From assembly GCA_014360105.1 (NCBI GenBank), contig JACIYD010000105.1:1-6027 (forward strand): a stretch of DNA of 6,027 nucleotides. The letters run 5' to 3'. Positions 1-5,045 of the stretch are shown here, in pieces (positions within the stretch are counted from its first letter, which is position 1; the number at the start of each line of letters is the position of its first letter). This DNA comes from Clostridia bacterium. Lineage in GTDB: Bacteria > Bacillota > DSM-521 > Neomoorellales > SLTJ01. The notes beneath the pieces are model-generated. The model was not told where the DNA came from. It made no database searches and worked only from the letters and a program-made list of their open reading frames with translations. A program made the translations under genes and the position numbers.

Positions 1-1243
1 GATCGACGGCCAGAACCACTGGCAATTGCTGGAGACAAACGTCGTGCACCACCTGGTCGTACGCTCTTTGCAGAAATGTGGAGTAAATGGCCACCACCGG
101 CCTGAACCCCGCCGCCGCGAGGCCCGCCGCCAGGGTCACGGCATGCTGCTCGGCAATCCCCACATCGAAGAAACGCTCCGGGTACCTTTTGGCAAAAGGG
201 CTGAGCCCTGTACCGCCGGCCATGGCCGCGGTGATGGCCACCAGCCGGGGTTCGCGCTCCGCAAGGTCAAGTAGTGTCCGGCCGAAAACCGCCGTATAGG
301 TAGGAACCGGGCTCTGATCGCGGGGCCGACCGGTGGCCACATCGAACGGACCGATTCCATGAAAAAGATCGGGATTCTCTTCTGCGGGGCGGTAACCCTT
401 TCCCTTCTTGGTGAGAACGTGAACCAGGACCGGCCCCTTGATGCGCCGTGCCCGTTGCAGCACTTCTTCCAGGACGTTTAGATCGTGGCCGTCTACCGGG
501 CCGAGGTAGGTAAAGCCCAGTTCTTCGAAGACCATACCCGGCAAGACCAGATGCTTCAGACTGTCTTTGAGGCGTTCCGCGGCCCTGAGCATCTTTGGAC
601 CTGCCGGCGGCCAGGCCCGGAGCAGGCGCTGTAACCGCTCCTTGCTGCGCGCATAGGCGGTGCTGGTCCGCAGGCGGCTGAGGTACCCGGCCATGGCGCC
701 CACGCTGGTGGCGATCGACCGCTCGTTGTCGTTCAGGACCACGATGAAATGCGTACCCAGGTGGCCGGCATGGTTCAAGGCCTCGAAGGCCATCCCGGCC
801 GTCAGGGCACCGTCGCCGATGACGGCAATCACCTCGTGTTTTTCGCCGCGCAGGTCGCGCGCCAGGGCAAGGCCTAATGCCGCCGAGAGGGAGGTACTGC
901 TGTGTCCCGTGTTAAAAGAGTCGTGCGGACTTTCCTCGCGCTTGGGAAAGCCGCTTAGGCCGCCGCAGCGCCTGAGGCTGGAGAAAAGGTCGCGGCGTCC
1001 GGTTAAGAGCTTATGGGCGTAGCACTGGTGGCCCACGTCCCAGATGATCTTGTCGTGCGGCGAATGAAAGACCCGGTGCAGGGCCAAGGTCAGCTCGACA
1101 ACGCCCAGGCTGGGAGCAAGGTGCCCGCCGGTCTCGGCCACGGTCTGGACGATGCAGGTCCTGATCTCGGCCGCGAGCTTGCGCAATTCCTCCGGGGAGA
1201 GGCCGCCGAGGTCGTGCGGGTCGTTCACTTTTTCCAGGACCAT
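1..1243 (-). CDS. dxs: 1-deoxy-D-xylulose-5-phosphate synthase, N-terminal 414 residues (cut by window edge)
   Basis: This enzyme condenses pyruvate and glyceraldehyde 3-phosphate into DXP using thiamine diphosphate (ThDP) and Mg2+. It is the first step of the MEP isoprenoid pathway and also supplies thiamine and pyridoxal synthesis. My translation stays open for 414 codons from ATG at 1243 to the window edge, about two thirds of the usual 620-640 residues. Visible landmarks are [13 protein letters not shown] (His41), [17 protein letters not shown] (68-83, His72), the ThDP/Mg motif GDGALTAG (143-150) with the matching LNDNE (170-174), the transketolase-type catalytic Glu365 in [13 protein letters not shown], and [11 protein letters not shown] (387-397), whose Tyr and Arg correspond to substrate-binding residues in the E. 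coli enzyme. Oddities are Arg175 where Met is usual (NEMSI becomes NERSI) and AAMAGG where AAMP-G is usual. The start is fixed by an AGAAGGG ribosome site ten bases upstream and by the oapA stop directly abutting (TAAATG), which suggests translational coupling. Identity is very secure. Confidence 0.97.
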   Translation of the reverse strand, partial: MVLEKVNDPHDLGGLSPEELRKLAAEIRTCIVQTVAETGGHLAPSLGVVELTLALHRVFHSPHDKIIWDVGHQCYAHKLLTGRRDLFSSLRRCGGLSGFPKREESPHDSFNTGHSSTSLSAALGLALARDLRGEKHEVIAVIGDGALTAGMAFEALNHAGHLGTHFIVVLNDNERSIATSVGAMAGYLSRLRTSTAYARSKERLQRLLRAWPPAGPKMLRAAERLKDSLKHLVLPGMVFEELGFTYLGPVDGHDLNVLEEVLQRARRIKGPVLVHVLTKKGKGYRPAEENPDLFHGIGPFDVATGRPRDQSPVPTYTAVFGRTLLDLAEREPRLVAITAAMAGGTGLSPFAKRYPERFFDVGIAEQHAVTLAAGLAAAGFRPVVAIYSTFLQRAYDQVVHDVCLQQLPVVLAVD

Positions 1244-1813
1244 TTAACGTTTTCCCTTCTTTTGCCTGAGTAAAGCCGTCGCTTGTTGTACCCAGGCCAT
1301 CAGGCGGCCCACTTGAAAAATGATCTCGTTGGCCTGGTTGATGGCGAGGCCCTTTGACCAGGCCTTACCCCCTATGGTCAGGCCGGAGATGGTAGCGGTC
1401 ATGAGGATGCTCGCCCAAAGGGCGCTGCCGCCGGCGCTGCCCGCCAGGCGAAAGACAATGGCCGCACCGATGGCGCCGCTTAAGGTGGCGCAGATGTCGC
1501 CGACAACGTCGTTACAGAAACTCGAGACCGTGTGCGCATGCCGCACCAGGTTGAGGGCCTGCCTTGCCCCCATTACCCGACGGGCCGCTTTGGCATGCAG
1601 CCCCGCCTCTCTCGCGGCTGCTGCCGCTACTCCAATTATATCAAAAAGGATGCCGGTGAAAATGATCGCCAATAAGAGGACGAAGGCCAGGACCAACGAT
1701 GCCAAACTTTCCAAAAGCGCCTGGGAGCCCGTACCAACAAGGATGGCCAAAAAAAAGGCACCGCTGCCGGTGAGCAATGCCCTACGACCGGAAACCCCCG
1801 ATCTTGCCAACAT
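1244..1813 (-). CDS. oapA: OLE-associated membrane protein OapA (DUF21/CorB-like small membrane protein)
   Basis: This is a small hydrophobic protein of 189-191 residues between the long structured RNA and dxs, which is the position of OapA, the protein that tethers OLE RNA to the cell membrane. Numbering from the GTG start, four hydrophobic segments are visible at about 14-32, 38-64, 106-126 and 131-151. The cytosolic-looking basic part between the second and third (70-95, with several Arg, Lys and His) could contact RNA. A hallmark string FCNDVVGDI (101-109) leads into SGAIGAA (114-120). The C-terminal tail is basic (RQKKGKR). The fold weakly recalls the membrane part of CorB/CNNM Mg2+ proteins, so automatic annotation may call it a Mg2+/Co2+ transporter, but no CBS domains follow. 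Two starts are possible. GTG at 1819 has no clear ribosome site. ATG at 1813 has GGGGTGA at good spacing, so I prefer it. Family knowledge is that OapA works as a complex with OLE RNA, OapB and OapC; neither OapB nor OapC is in this window. Confidence 0.85.
   Translation of the reverse strand: MLARSGVSGRRALLTGSGAFFLAILVGTGSQALLESLASLVLAFVLLLAIIFTGILFDIIGVAAAAAREAGLHAKAARRVMGARQALNLVRHAHTVSSFCNDVVGDICATLSGAIGAAIVFRLAGSAGGSALWASILMTATISGLTIGGKAWSKGLAINQANEIIFQVGRLMAWVQQATALLRQKKGKR
1254..1260 (-). promoter_or_regulatory. Ribosome binding site of dxs, inside the 3' end of oapA
   Basis: AGAAGGG lies ten bases before the dxs ATG and inside the last codons of oapA. No intergenic space exists, so dxs translation probably depends on ribosomes finishing oapA. 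No separate promoter is visible here. Confidence 0.6.
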
Positions 1814-1815
1814 TT

Positions 1816-1822
1816 TCACCCC
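1816..1822 (-). promoter_or_regulatory. Probable ribosome binding site of oapA that decides the start
   Basis: GGGGTGA can pair with the 16S tail over seven bases (one G-U pair) and sits so that ATG at 1813 is at ordinary spacing. The alternative GTG start at 1819 would lie inside this site and has no ribosome site of its own; an in-frame TAA lies just upstream at 1832-1834. Confidence 0.45.
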
Positions 1823-1840
1823 GTTATTGCTTTACACTAG

Positions 1841-1850
1841 CGGTAGGTGG
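1841..1850 (-). other. OLE terminal helix, 3' strand
   Basis: CCACCTACCG is the partner of the 5' strand at 2424-2433. It ends about 20 bases before the oapA start, so RNA maturation or translation of oapA could influence each other here. No T tract follows, so the 3' end is more likely made by processing of a longer ole-oapA-dxs transcript than by termination (inference). Confidence 0.7.
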
Positions 1851-1903
1851 CAGCCCGGCAGGTAAACGTTGCGCCTTGAGGTCTAGCAGGCTTTCCCCGC
1901 GGC

Positions 1904-1928
1904 CCACCGGTCGTCGCCGATCCGGCGG
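1904..1928 (-). other. OLE 3'-side hairpin CCGCCGG/CCGGTGG
   Basis: A seven-pair stem (one G-U) with an eleven-base loop ATCGGCGACGA. It is preceded by the A-rich segment GGGAAA. Together with the other stems it supports a structured RNA rather than a coding region. Confidence 0.5.
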
Positions 1929-1957
1929 TTTCCCATTAAGAGCCGCTCTGCCCGGTC

Positions 1958-2010
1958 GCCCAGGGCAGGGCTAGATTGCCACTTAGAGCACACTTTAATC
2001 CCTGCCGGGC
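1958..2010 (-). other. OLE long stem near the 3' side
   Basis: GCCCGGCAGGG (2000-2010) pairs with CCCTGCC-CT-GGGC (1958-1970), eleven pairs with a two-base bulge, enclosing about 29 bases. The 3' strand could alternatively fold with the following bases into TGCCC/GGGCA capped by a GCGA tetraloop, giving two exclusive states. Confidence 0.5.
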
Positions 2011-2020
2011 CCTACCCTTG

Positions 2021-2100
2021 CGGTAGACAGTCTAGGAGTTTTCCTCGACAGTCCGGCTTCTCCCTAGCCCCTTTTGCAGCGCGGGTTTCAGTTGCTACCG
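2021..2100 (-). other. OLE multibranch domain
   Basis: CGGTAG (2095-2100) pairs with CTACCG (2021-2026) and encloses two hairpins: GGCT/AGCC (2055-2069) and GTCGAGGA/TCCTAGAC with an AAAC loop (2030-2049, seven of eight pairs). CTACCG could instead join the next hairpin CTACC-GCAAG-GGTAG (2012-2026), so local alternatives exist. Confidence 0.5.
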
Positions 2101-2254
2101 TCCCGGCCCCGGGGCCCCAGGGCGAGGGGCGGTCACCGCGGCCATCCACCCGTGCCACTCAGGGCAGGCTACACTGCAGCCAGCACCCGACGTACCGACA
2201 TGCAGGTTTCTCTCCTAAGCCGTAGCGCTTTAAGCCACGCACTCAGGTCTCCGC

Positions 2255-2301
2255 GGAGGTCGGGTCAACGCCCGCATGCCCTTGCGGATCGCCCGGCCTC
2301 C
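2255..2301 (-). other. OLE stem with kink-turn-like internal loop
   Basis: An outer stem GGAGGCCGGG/CCCGACCTCC (nine pairs and a C-A mismatch) and an inner stem TCCGCA/TGCGGG flank an asymmetric internal loop, CGA on one side and CGTTGA on the other. Paired GA dinucleotides next to a 3-4 base bulge are the hallmark of kink turns, the kind of site bound by L7Ae-family proteins such as OapC. The fit is imperfect (one extra base on each strand), so this is a candidate only. Confidence 0.45.
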
Positions 2302-2314
2302 TTAACTCCCAGCA

Positions 2315-2336
2315 CCAACCCCCAACTGGGCGTTGG
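2315..2336 (-). other. OLE hairpin with AGTT loop
   Basis: CCAACGCCC and GGGGGTTGG form nine stacked positions, eight Watson-Crick and one G-G mismatch, closed by the four-base loop AGTT. It is one of the strongest local stems in the element. Confidence 0.6.
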
Positions 2337-2370
2337 CGGCCAGCACCAGGAACTTCATCGCTGTGCCCTT

Positions 2371-2390
2371 GGCGGATTTTTAGGCCCGCC
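2371..2390 (-). other. OLE hairpin GGCGG/CCGCC with A-rich loop
   Basis: GGCGG and CCGCC form a five-pair stem around a ten-base loop that contains AAAAA. Just upstream (2390-2401) a CTTC/GAAG mini-hairpin with a TTCT loop overlaps by one base and could stack on it. No T tract follows, so this is not a terminator. Confidence 0.5.
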
Positions 2391-2404
2391 TTCAGAAGAA
2401 GCCT

Positions 2405-2439
2405 TCCTGACTAGAATACTGCACCACCTACCGTCAGGA
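2405..2439 (-). other. 5'-terminal hairpin of OLE RNA
   Basis: TCCTGAC (2433-2439) and GTCAGGA (2405-2411) form a seven-pair stem at the very start of the RNA. The 21-base loop holds the 5' strand of the terminal helix, so the two pairings either form a pseudoknot-like arrangement or compete (they share base 2433). Confidence 0.6.
2424..2433 (-). other. OLE terminal helix, 5' strand
   Basis: CGGTAGGTGG, near the RNA 5' end, pairs perfectly over ten bases with CCACCTACCG at 1841-1850 near the 3' end. After a two-base bulge the pairing extends by three more (CAG with CTG). The strands lie about 570 bases apart, so they probably define the ends of the folded RNA. Confidence 0.7.
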
Positions 2440-2445
2440 CCATTC

Positions 2446-2475
2446 ATTATAGCATAAAACAAAAGGCGAGGTCCA
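2446..2475 (-). promoter_or_regulatory. Extended -10 promoter driving OLE RNA (and probably oapA-dxs)
   Basis: The -10 box TATAAT (2446-2451) is perfect and is preceded by TG one base away (2453-2454), the extended -10 signature of vegetative sigma factors. A weaker -35 TGGACC (2470-2475, four of six matches) lies 18 bases upstream. The predicted start is about 2439-2441, right at the first base of the 5' hairpin. This strong, housekeeping-type promoter fits an abundant RNA. Confidence 0.75.
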
Positions 2476-2505
2476 GCCCGGCCGCGCGCCGCCGCGCTCC
2501 CCGCC
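2456..2505 (-). terminator. Intrinsic terminator after ispA, overlapping the OLE promoter
   Basis: GGCGGGG (2499-2505) pairs with CCTCGCC (2465-2471) over seven positions (one G-T). The stem continues inside as AGC-CGG/CCG-GCT after a three-base bulge, and TTTTGTTTT follows (2456-2464). The T tract doubles as the spacer of the OLE promoter. It would end the nfnB/folD-xseAB-ispA transcript and leave ole under its own control. The remaining bases between here and ispA (2506-2601) show no gene or clear motif. Confidence 0.6.
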
Positions 2506-2601
2506 GCCGGTCTTAGCTCGCCCTGTCTTCCTTTGACCGCGTTTTACCCATCTTCGGCCGAACCGATACTCTTGCGCCCTTCAACCGCCTTGGTCTCGTC
2601 C

Positions 2602-3498
2602 CTAGTGATCGCGCTCCAGGAGGTAGACGGCCAGTTCCCGCAGCCGCCGGGCCCCATCGCCCAACGGTTCTAGGGCAACCAAGGCACGTTGGGTCGCCTC
2701 TTGCCCTTTGAGGCGAGCCCCTGCGACACCAAATCGCCCTGCGTAGGTGACCTTCTTCAGGCGAACGTCTGCGCCGGGCGTTTTGCCCAGCCGCGCCGCC
2801 TCGCCCGTCACATCAAGTATATCATCAATGATCTGAAATGCCAACCCCAGATCATCCCCGAAAGCTGTCAAGGCGGCGAGCTCCTCTGGGCCCGCGCCCG
2901 CCAGAAGGCCGCCCAGACGCAGGCAGGCGCGGAAAAGCGCCGCCGTTTTGTGCCGGTGAATGTAAAGCAGTTCGGCCTCGCTCACTTCCTTGCCGGCGGC
3001 GGCCACATCGAGCACTTGGCCGCCGATGAGACCACCGACGCCCGCCGCCTCTGCCAGCTCCCGAATGACGGCCACGGTCACGCCGGTCGGTACGCCGCGG
3101 CGGGGCAGTTCCTCGGCAAGCAACCAAAAGGCATAGGTAAGCAACGCATCCCCGGCAAGAATGGCCGTTGCCTCGTCATAGGCGCGGTGGCACGTGGGCC
3201 GGCCGCGCCGCAGGTCGTCGTTATCCATCGCGGGCAAATCGTCGTGGATCAGGGAATAAGTGTGTACCAGTTCCACGGCACAGGCGGCCGGCAGTACCCT
3301 CTCTTCTTCCGCTCCCGCTCCCACGGCCTCGGCCGCCATCAACACCAGAAGGGGACGCAGGCGCTTACCCCCGGCAAAGACGCTATAGCGCATCGCTTCG
3401 TGAATACGGGAAGGGTACGCAGTGGCCGCCGGCAACAGGGCGTCTAGGGCCGCCTCAATCACTGCGCGCTTTTCCGCCAGATACTTCTCGATCTCCAG
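2602..3498 (-). CDS. ispA: Farnesyl diphosphate synthase (short-chain polyprenyl synthase), probable CTG start
   Basis: This enzyme adds isopentenyl diphosphate to dimethylallyl and geranyl diphosphates to make farnesyl diphosphate, the precursor of quinones and undecaprenyl carriers. Numbered from GTG at 3462 (286 residues), it shows GGKRLRP (31-37), the first Asp-rich motif DDLPAMD (74-80) followed by NDDLRRG, GGQVLD (148-152 region), HKT (171-173), and the second motif FQIIDDILD (209-217), then a basic GKTPGADVRLKKVTY region. The HTYSLIHDD context is typical of bacterial farnesyl synthases, though geranylgeranyl synthases look similar. The reading frame upstream of GTG encodes EIEKYLAEKRA, which matches the normal N-terminus of this family. 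No ATG, GTG or TTG exists in frame between the xseB stop and 3462. A GAGGAG ribosome site precedes CTG at 3498, so I place the start there (298 residues). It follows xseB by about 84 bases and is the last gene before the terminator. Confidence 0.93.
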   Translation of the reverse strand: MEIEKYLAEKRAVIEAALDALLPAATAYPSRIHEAMRYSVFAGGKRLRPLLVLMAAEAVGAGAEEERVLPAACAVELVHTYSLIHDDLPAMDNDDLRRGRPTCHRAYDEATAILAGDALLTYAFWLLAEELPRRGVPTGVTVAVIRELAEAAGVGGLIGGQVLDVAAAGKEVSEAELLYIHRHKTAALFRACLRLGGLLAGAGPEELAALTAFGDDLGLAFQIIDDILDVTGEAARLGKTPGADVRLKKVTYAGRFGVAGARLKGQEATQRALVALEPLGDGARRLRELAVYLLERDH

Positions 3499-3507
3499 TG
3501 CAAAACA

Positions 3508-3513
3508 CTCCTC
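3508..3513 (-). promoter_or_regulatory. Ribosome binding site supporting the upstream CTG start of ispA
   Basis: GAGGAG lies nine bases before CTG at 3498. No comparable site precedes GTG at 3462, where only GGCGGAAAAG is seen. Confidence 0.5.
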
Positions 3514-3582
3514 GTCTTCCCGCCAACCTCTTTTTCCCGCATACGCCGCGGGTCCGCCCTCCGCTCGCGAGGCCCTCCGCCC

Positions 3583-3840
3583 TCAATCGCGCGGCGCCTC
3601 TCCACTCTCGCCGGGGCCATCGGCCCAGGTTTGGCAGGTAGCAGTACCATCCTCGCGCTCGACCAAAAGCTCTAGCCTTCGTTCCGCCGCGGCGAGGCGT
3701 TCGCGGCAATAGCGCACCAACCCAACGCCTTCCTCGAATTTTGTTAGGGCTTCCTCAAGCGGAAGCTCGCCTCCCTCAAGGTGGCGCACGATCGCTTCCA
3801 GACGTTTCATCGCTTCCTCAAAGGTCAGCCCCTCGGCCAA
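3583..3840 (-). CDS. xseB: Exodeoxyribonuclease VII small subunit
   Basis: XseB is the small helical subunit that coats the coiled-coil arms of XseA in exonuclease VII, a cytosolic enzyme degrading single-stranded DNA in both directions. The 85-residue product has the family signature [20 protein letters not shown] (5-24), then ELPLEEALTKFEEGVGLVRYCRERLAAAERRLE (25-57), a helical hairpin. The last 25 or so residues are a low-complexity acidic tail. The start is TTG at 3840: AAGGAGG lies ten bases upstream, and the next Met (residue 11) would delete conserved sequence. It overlaps the end of xseA by 16 bases, indicating coupled translation and a fixed subunit ratio. The frame stays open after its TGA all the way into ispA, which looks like chance in GC-rich DNA. 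Confidence 0.95.
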   Translation of the reverse strand: MAEGLTFEEAMKRLEAIVRHLEGGELPLEEALTKFEEGVGLVRYCRERLAAAERRLELLVEREDGTATCQTWADGPGESGEAPRD

Positions 3841-5045
3841 GTGTCCTCTTCCTCCTTGCCCTCAACCCGGCAGGACAGCCGTCCGCGGTAAAGGAGCACC
3901 TCGACCGCCGCTCCCGAAGGCACCTCCCGTGCCTGCCGCACCGCCCGCCCCTGATAGCGGCAAATGCTATAGCCCCTCCCCATGACGGTGAGCGGACTCA
4001 GGTTATCCAGGCACACCGCGAGCAGGTTGACTTCCCGGTCACGTCTGGCGAGATGTTCGCGGAACAACCGCTCCAGGTCGCTGGCGACGTCGTCCACGTA
4101 CTGGCGGTAGCGGTCGAGGTAGCTCTCGGGCCGAGCCAGACAGGGCCGCCCGGCGAGCAACTCCACGCGTTCCCGTGCCCACCGCAGGCGCCGCCGGCAG
4201 GCGTCTTCCAGCCGGCTGCGGTAACCGGCCAGCCGGCTCAAAAGTTCTGCCGCCGCCGGTGTGATCATCTCGGCCGCCGCCGAGGGCGTGGGTGCCCGTT
4301 TATCGGCGACCAGGTCGGCGATGGTGTAGTCGGTCTCGTGACCGACGGCACTGACCACCGGCACCCGGGAGTGAAAGATCGCGCGGGCAACCTCTTCGCT
4401 ATCAAAGGCGGCAAGATCCTCATTGCTGCCGCCGCCGCGGCCGACGAGCAGGACGTCGACCGCGCCGTAAGCGTTCATCAAGTGAATTGCCCGCGCGATC
4501 GCCTGGGGTGCGCCCGGCCCCTGTACCAGGACCGGCGCCACCACCAACTGCACGGACGGGCAACGCCTTCTCACCACGCTGATTATATCACGCAGTGCCG
4601 CCCCGTCGCGAGAGGTAACCACCCCTACGCGGCGTGGAAGAAAGGGCAAGGACCGTTTACGCTCCTCGGCAAAGAAGCCCTCGCGCGCCAGCCTTTCCTT
4701 TAACTGCTGCAGAGCGAGAAAACGGCTGCCCGCGGCCCCCGGCCACATTTCCTGTACATAAAGCTGGTACCGGCCGTCGCGCGGATAGACCGCTACCCGC
4801 CCGCGGGCAATCACTTCAAGCCCATCCGTTGGTCGAAAAGAAAGGCGCCCGTTTTGGGCGCGAAACATCACACAACGCAAGATTGCTCCGGCATCCTGCA
4901 GGGAAAAGTACATGTGGCCCGAAGAGTGGTGCCGGAAATTGGCGATCTCCCCTTTGACCCAAACGTCGCCCAGGAGGGGGTCGCCGGCCAGCAGTTCCCG
5001 CAGGTAGGCCGTAAGCGCGGAAACGGTTAAGATCCGCGGCTCCAC
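3825..5045 (-). CDS. xseA: Exodeoxyribonuclease VII large subunit
   Basis: XseA is the catalytic subunit of exonuclease VII, which removes single-stranded DNA during repair. The 406 residues fit the family (about 400-450). The N-terminal OB-fold (about 4-100) starts [15 protein letters not shown] and includes [20 protein letters not shown] (28-47). The catalytic domain has [20 protein letters not shown] (136-155), [17 protein letters not shown] (198-214) and the invariant [20 protein letters not shown] (229-248) followed by [13 protein letters not shown] long Arg-rich helical arm spans about 265-345 (coiled coil that binds XseB), and the C-terminal [13 protein letters not shown] (349-361) is typical. 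The start is GTG at 5045: no in-frame start was found in the codons just upstream, and the conserved N-terminus begins at residue 4. The nearest purine-rich site (GGAGG) is rather far away (13 bases), so initiation may rely on coupling with folD, which it overlaps by 19 bases. Confidence 0.97.
   Translation of the reverse strand: MEPRILTVSALTAYLRELLAGDPLLGDVWVKGEIANFRHHSSGHMYFSLQDAGAILRCVMFRAQNGRLSFRPTDGLEVIARGRVAVYPRDGRYQLYVQEMWPGAAGSRFLALQQLKERLAREGFFAEERKRSLPFLPRRVGVVTSRDGAALRDIISVVRRRCPSVQLVVAPVLVQGPGAPQAIARAIHLMNAYGAVDVLLVGRGGGSNEDLAAFDSEEVARAIFHSRVPVVSAVGHETDYTIADLVADKRAPTPSAAAEMITPAAAELLSRLAGYRSRLEDACRRRLRWARERVELLAGRPCLARPESYLDRYRQYVDDVASDLERLFREHLARRDREVNLLAVCLDNLSPLTVMGRGYSICRYQGRAVRQAREVPSGAAVEVLLYRGRLSCRVEGKEEEDTWPRG
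3851..3857 (-). promoter_or_regulatory. Ribosome binding site of xseB (supports TTG start)
   Basis: A full AAGGAGG lies inside the 3' end of xseA, ten bases before TTG at 3840. It is the best ribosome site in the window. Confidence 0.65.

Larger units (their letters stand above)
1841..2440 (-). ncRNA. ole: OLE RNA (ornate, large, extremophilic non-coding RNA)
   Basis: A stretch of about 600 nt between ispA and oapA carries no credible protein gene but dense RNA structure on the minus strand. Seen directly: an extended -10 promoter ends at 2446, giving a start near 2440; the first 20 or so bases contain CGGTAGGTGG, exactly complementary to CCACCTACCG at 1841-1850, closing the whole element; between them lie at least eight hairpins or closed domains (listed separately), including a kink-turn-like one at 2255-2301. 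Known of the family: OLE is about 600 nt, occurs in anaerobic and extremophilic Firmicutes, sits in the isoprenoid cluster next to the gene for its membrane partner OapA, and accumulates as an abundant membrane-bound ribonucleoprotein. In Halalkalibacterium halodurans, loss causes sensitivity to cold, short-chain alcohols and Mg2+. The identification is inferred from synteny, length and structure. I have not aligned it to the family model, and exact ends are uncertain by perhaps 10-20 bases. Confidence 0.85.

Noticed and set aside
1244..1819. OapA as a genuine CorB-type Mg2+ transporter
   Set aside because: Only a weak resemblance to the membrane part is visible; there are no CBS or CorC-HlyC domains and the gene sits beside the RNA. 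A transport role cannot be excluded but is not supported.
2251..2260. Palindrome CTCCGCGGAG as a protein operator
   Set aside because: It partly overlaps the outer stem of the kink-turn-like hairpin and lies within the transcribed RNA far from the promoter; chance in GC-rich DNA is likely.
2371..2390. Hairpin GGCGG/CCGCC as a terminator
   Set aside because: No T tract follows on the minus strand; on the plus strand there is no gene to terminate. It fits better as an internal OLE stem.
2074..2457. 127-codon plus-strand open frame across the OLE region
   Set aside because: Its product is low-complexity, rich in Arg, Pro and Ser, with no recognisable domain; the DNA is explained by the structured RNA on the other strand, and the frame ends inside the OLE promoter.
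1820..2601. RNase P RNA, tmRNA or 6S RNA as identity of the non-coding stretch
   Set aside because: I found no RNase P core motifs in the right order, no tmRNA tRNA-like ends or tag frame, and the length (about 600 nt) and ispA/oapA/dxs context fit OLE far better.
3741..4703. 320-codon plus-strand open frame opposite xseA
   Set aside because: Shadow frame of a well-conserved gene in GC-rich DNA; no motifs and no ribosome site context. Similar plus-strand frames opposite ispA, oapA, folD and dxs were dismissed for the same reason.
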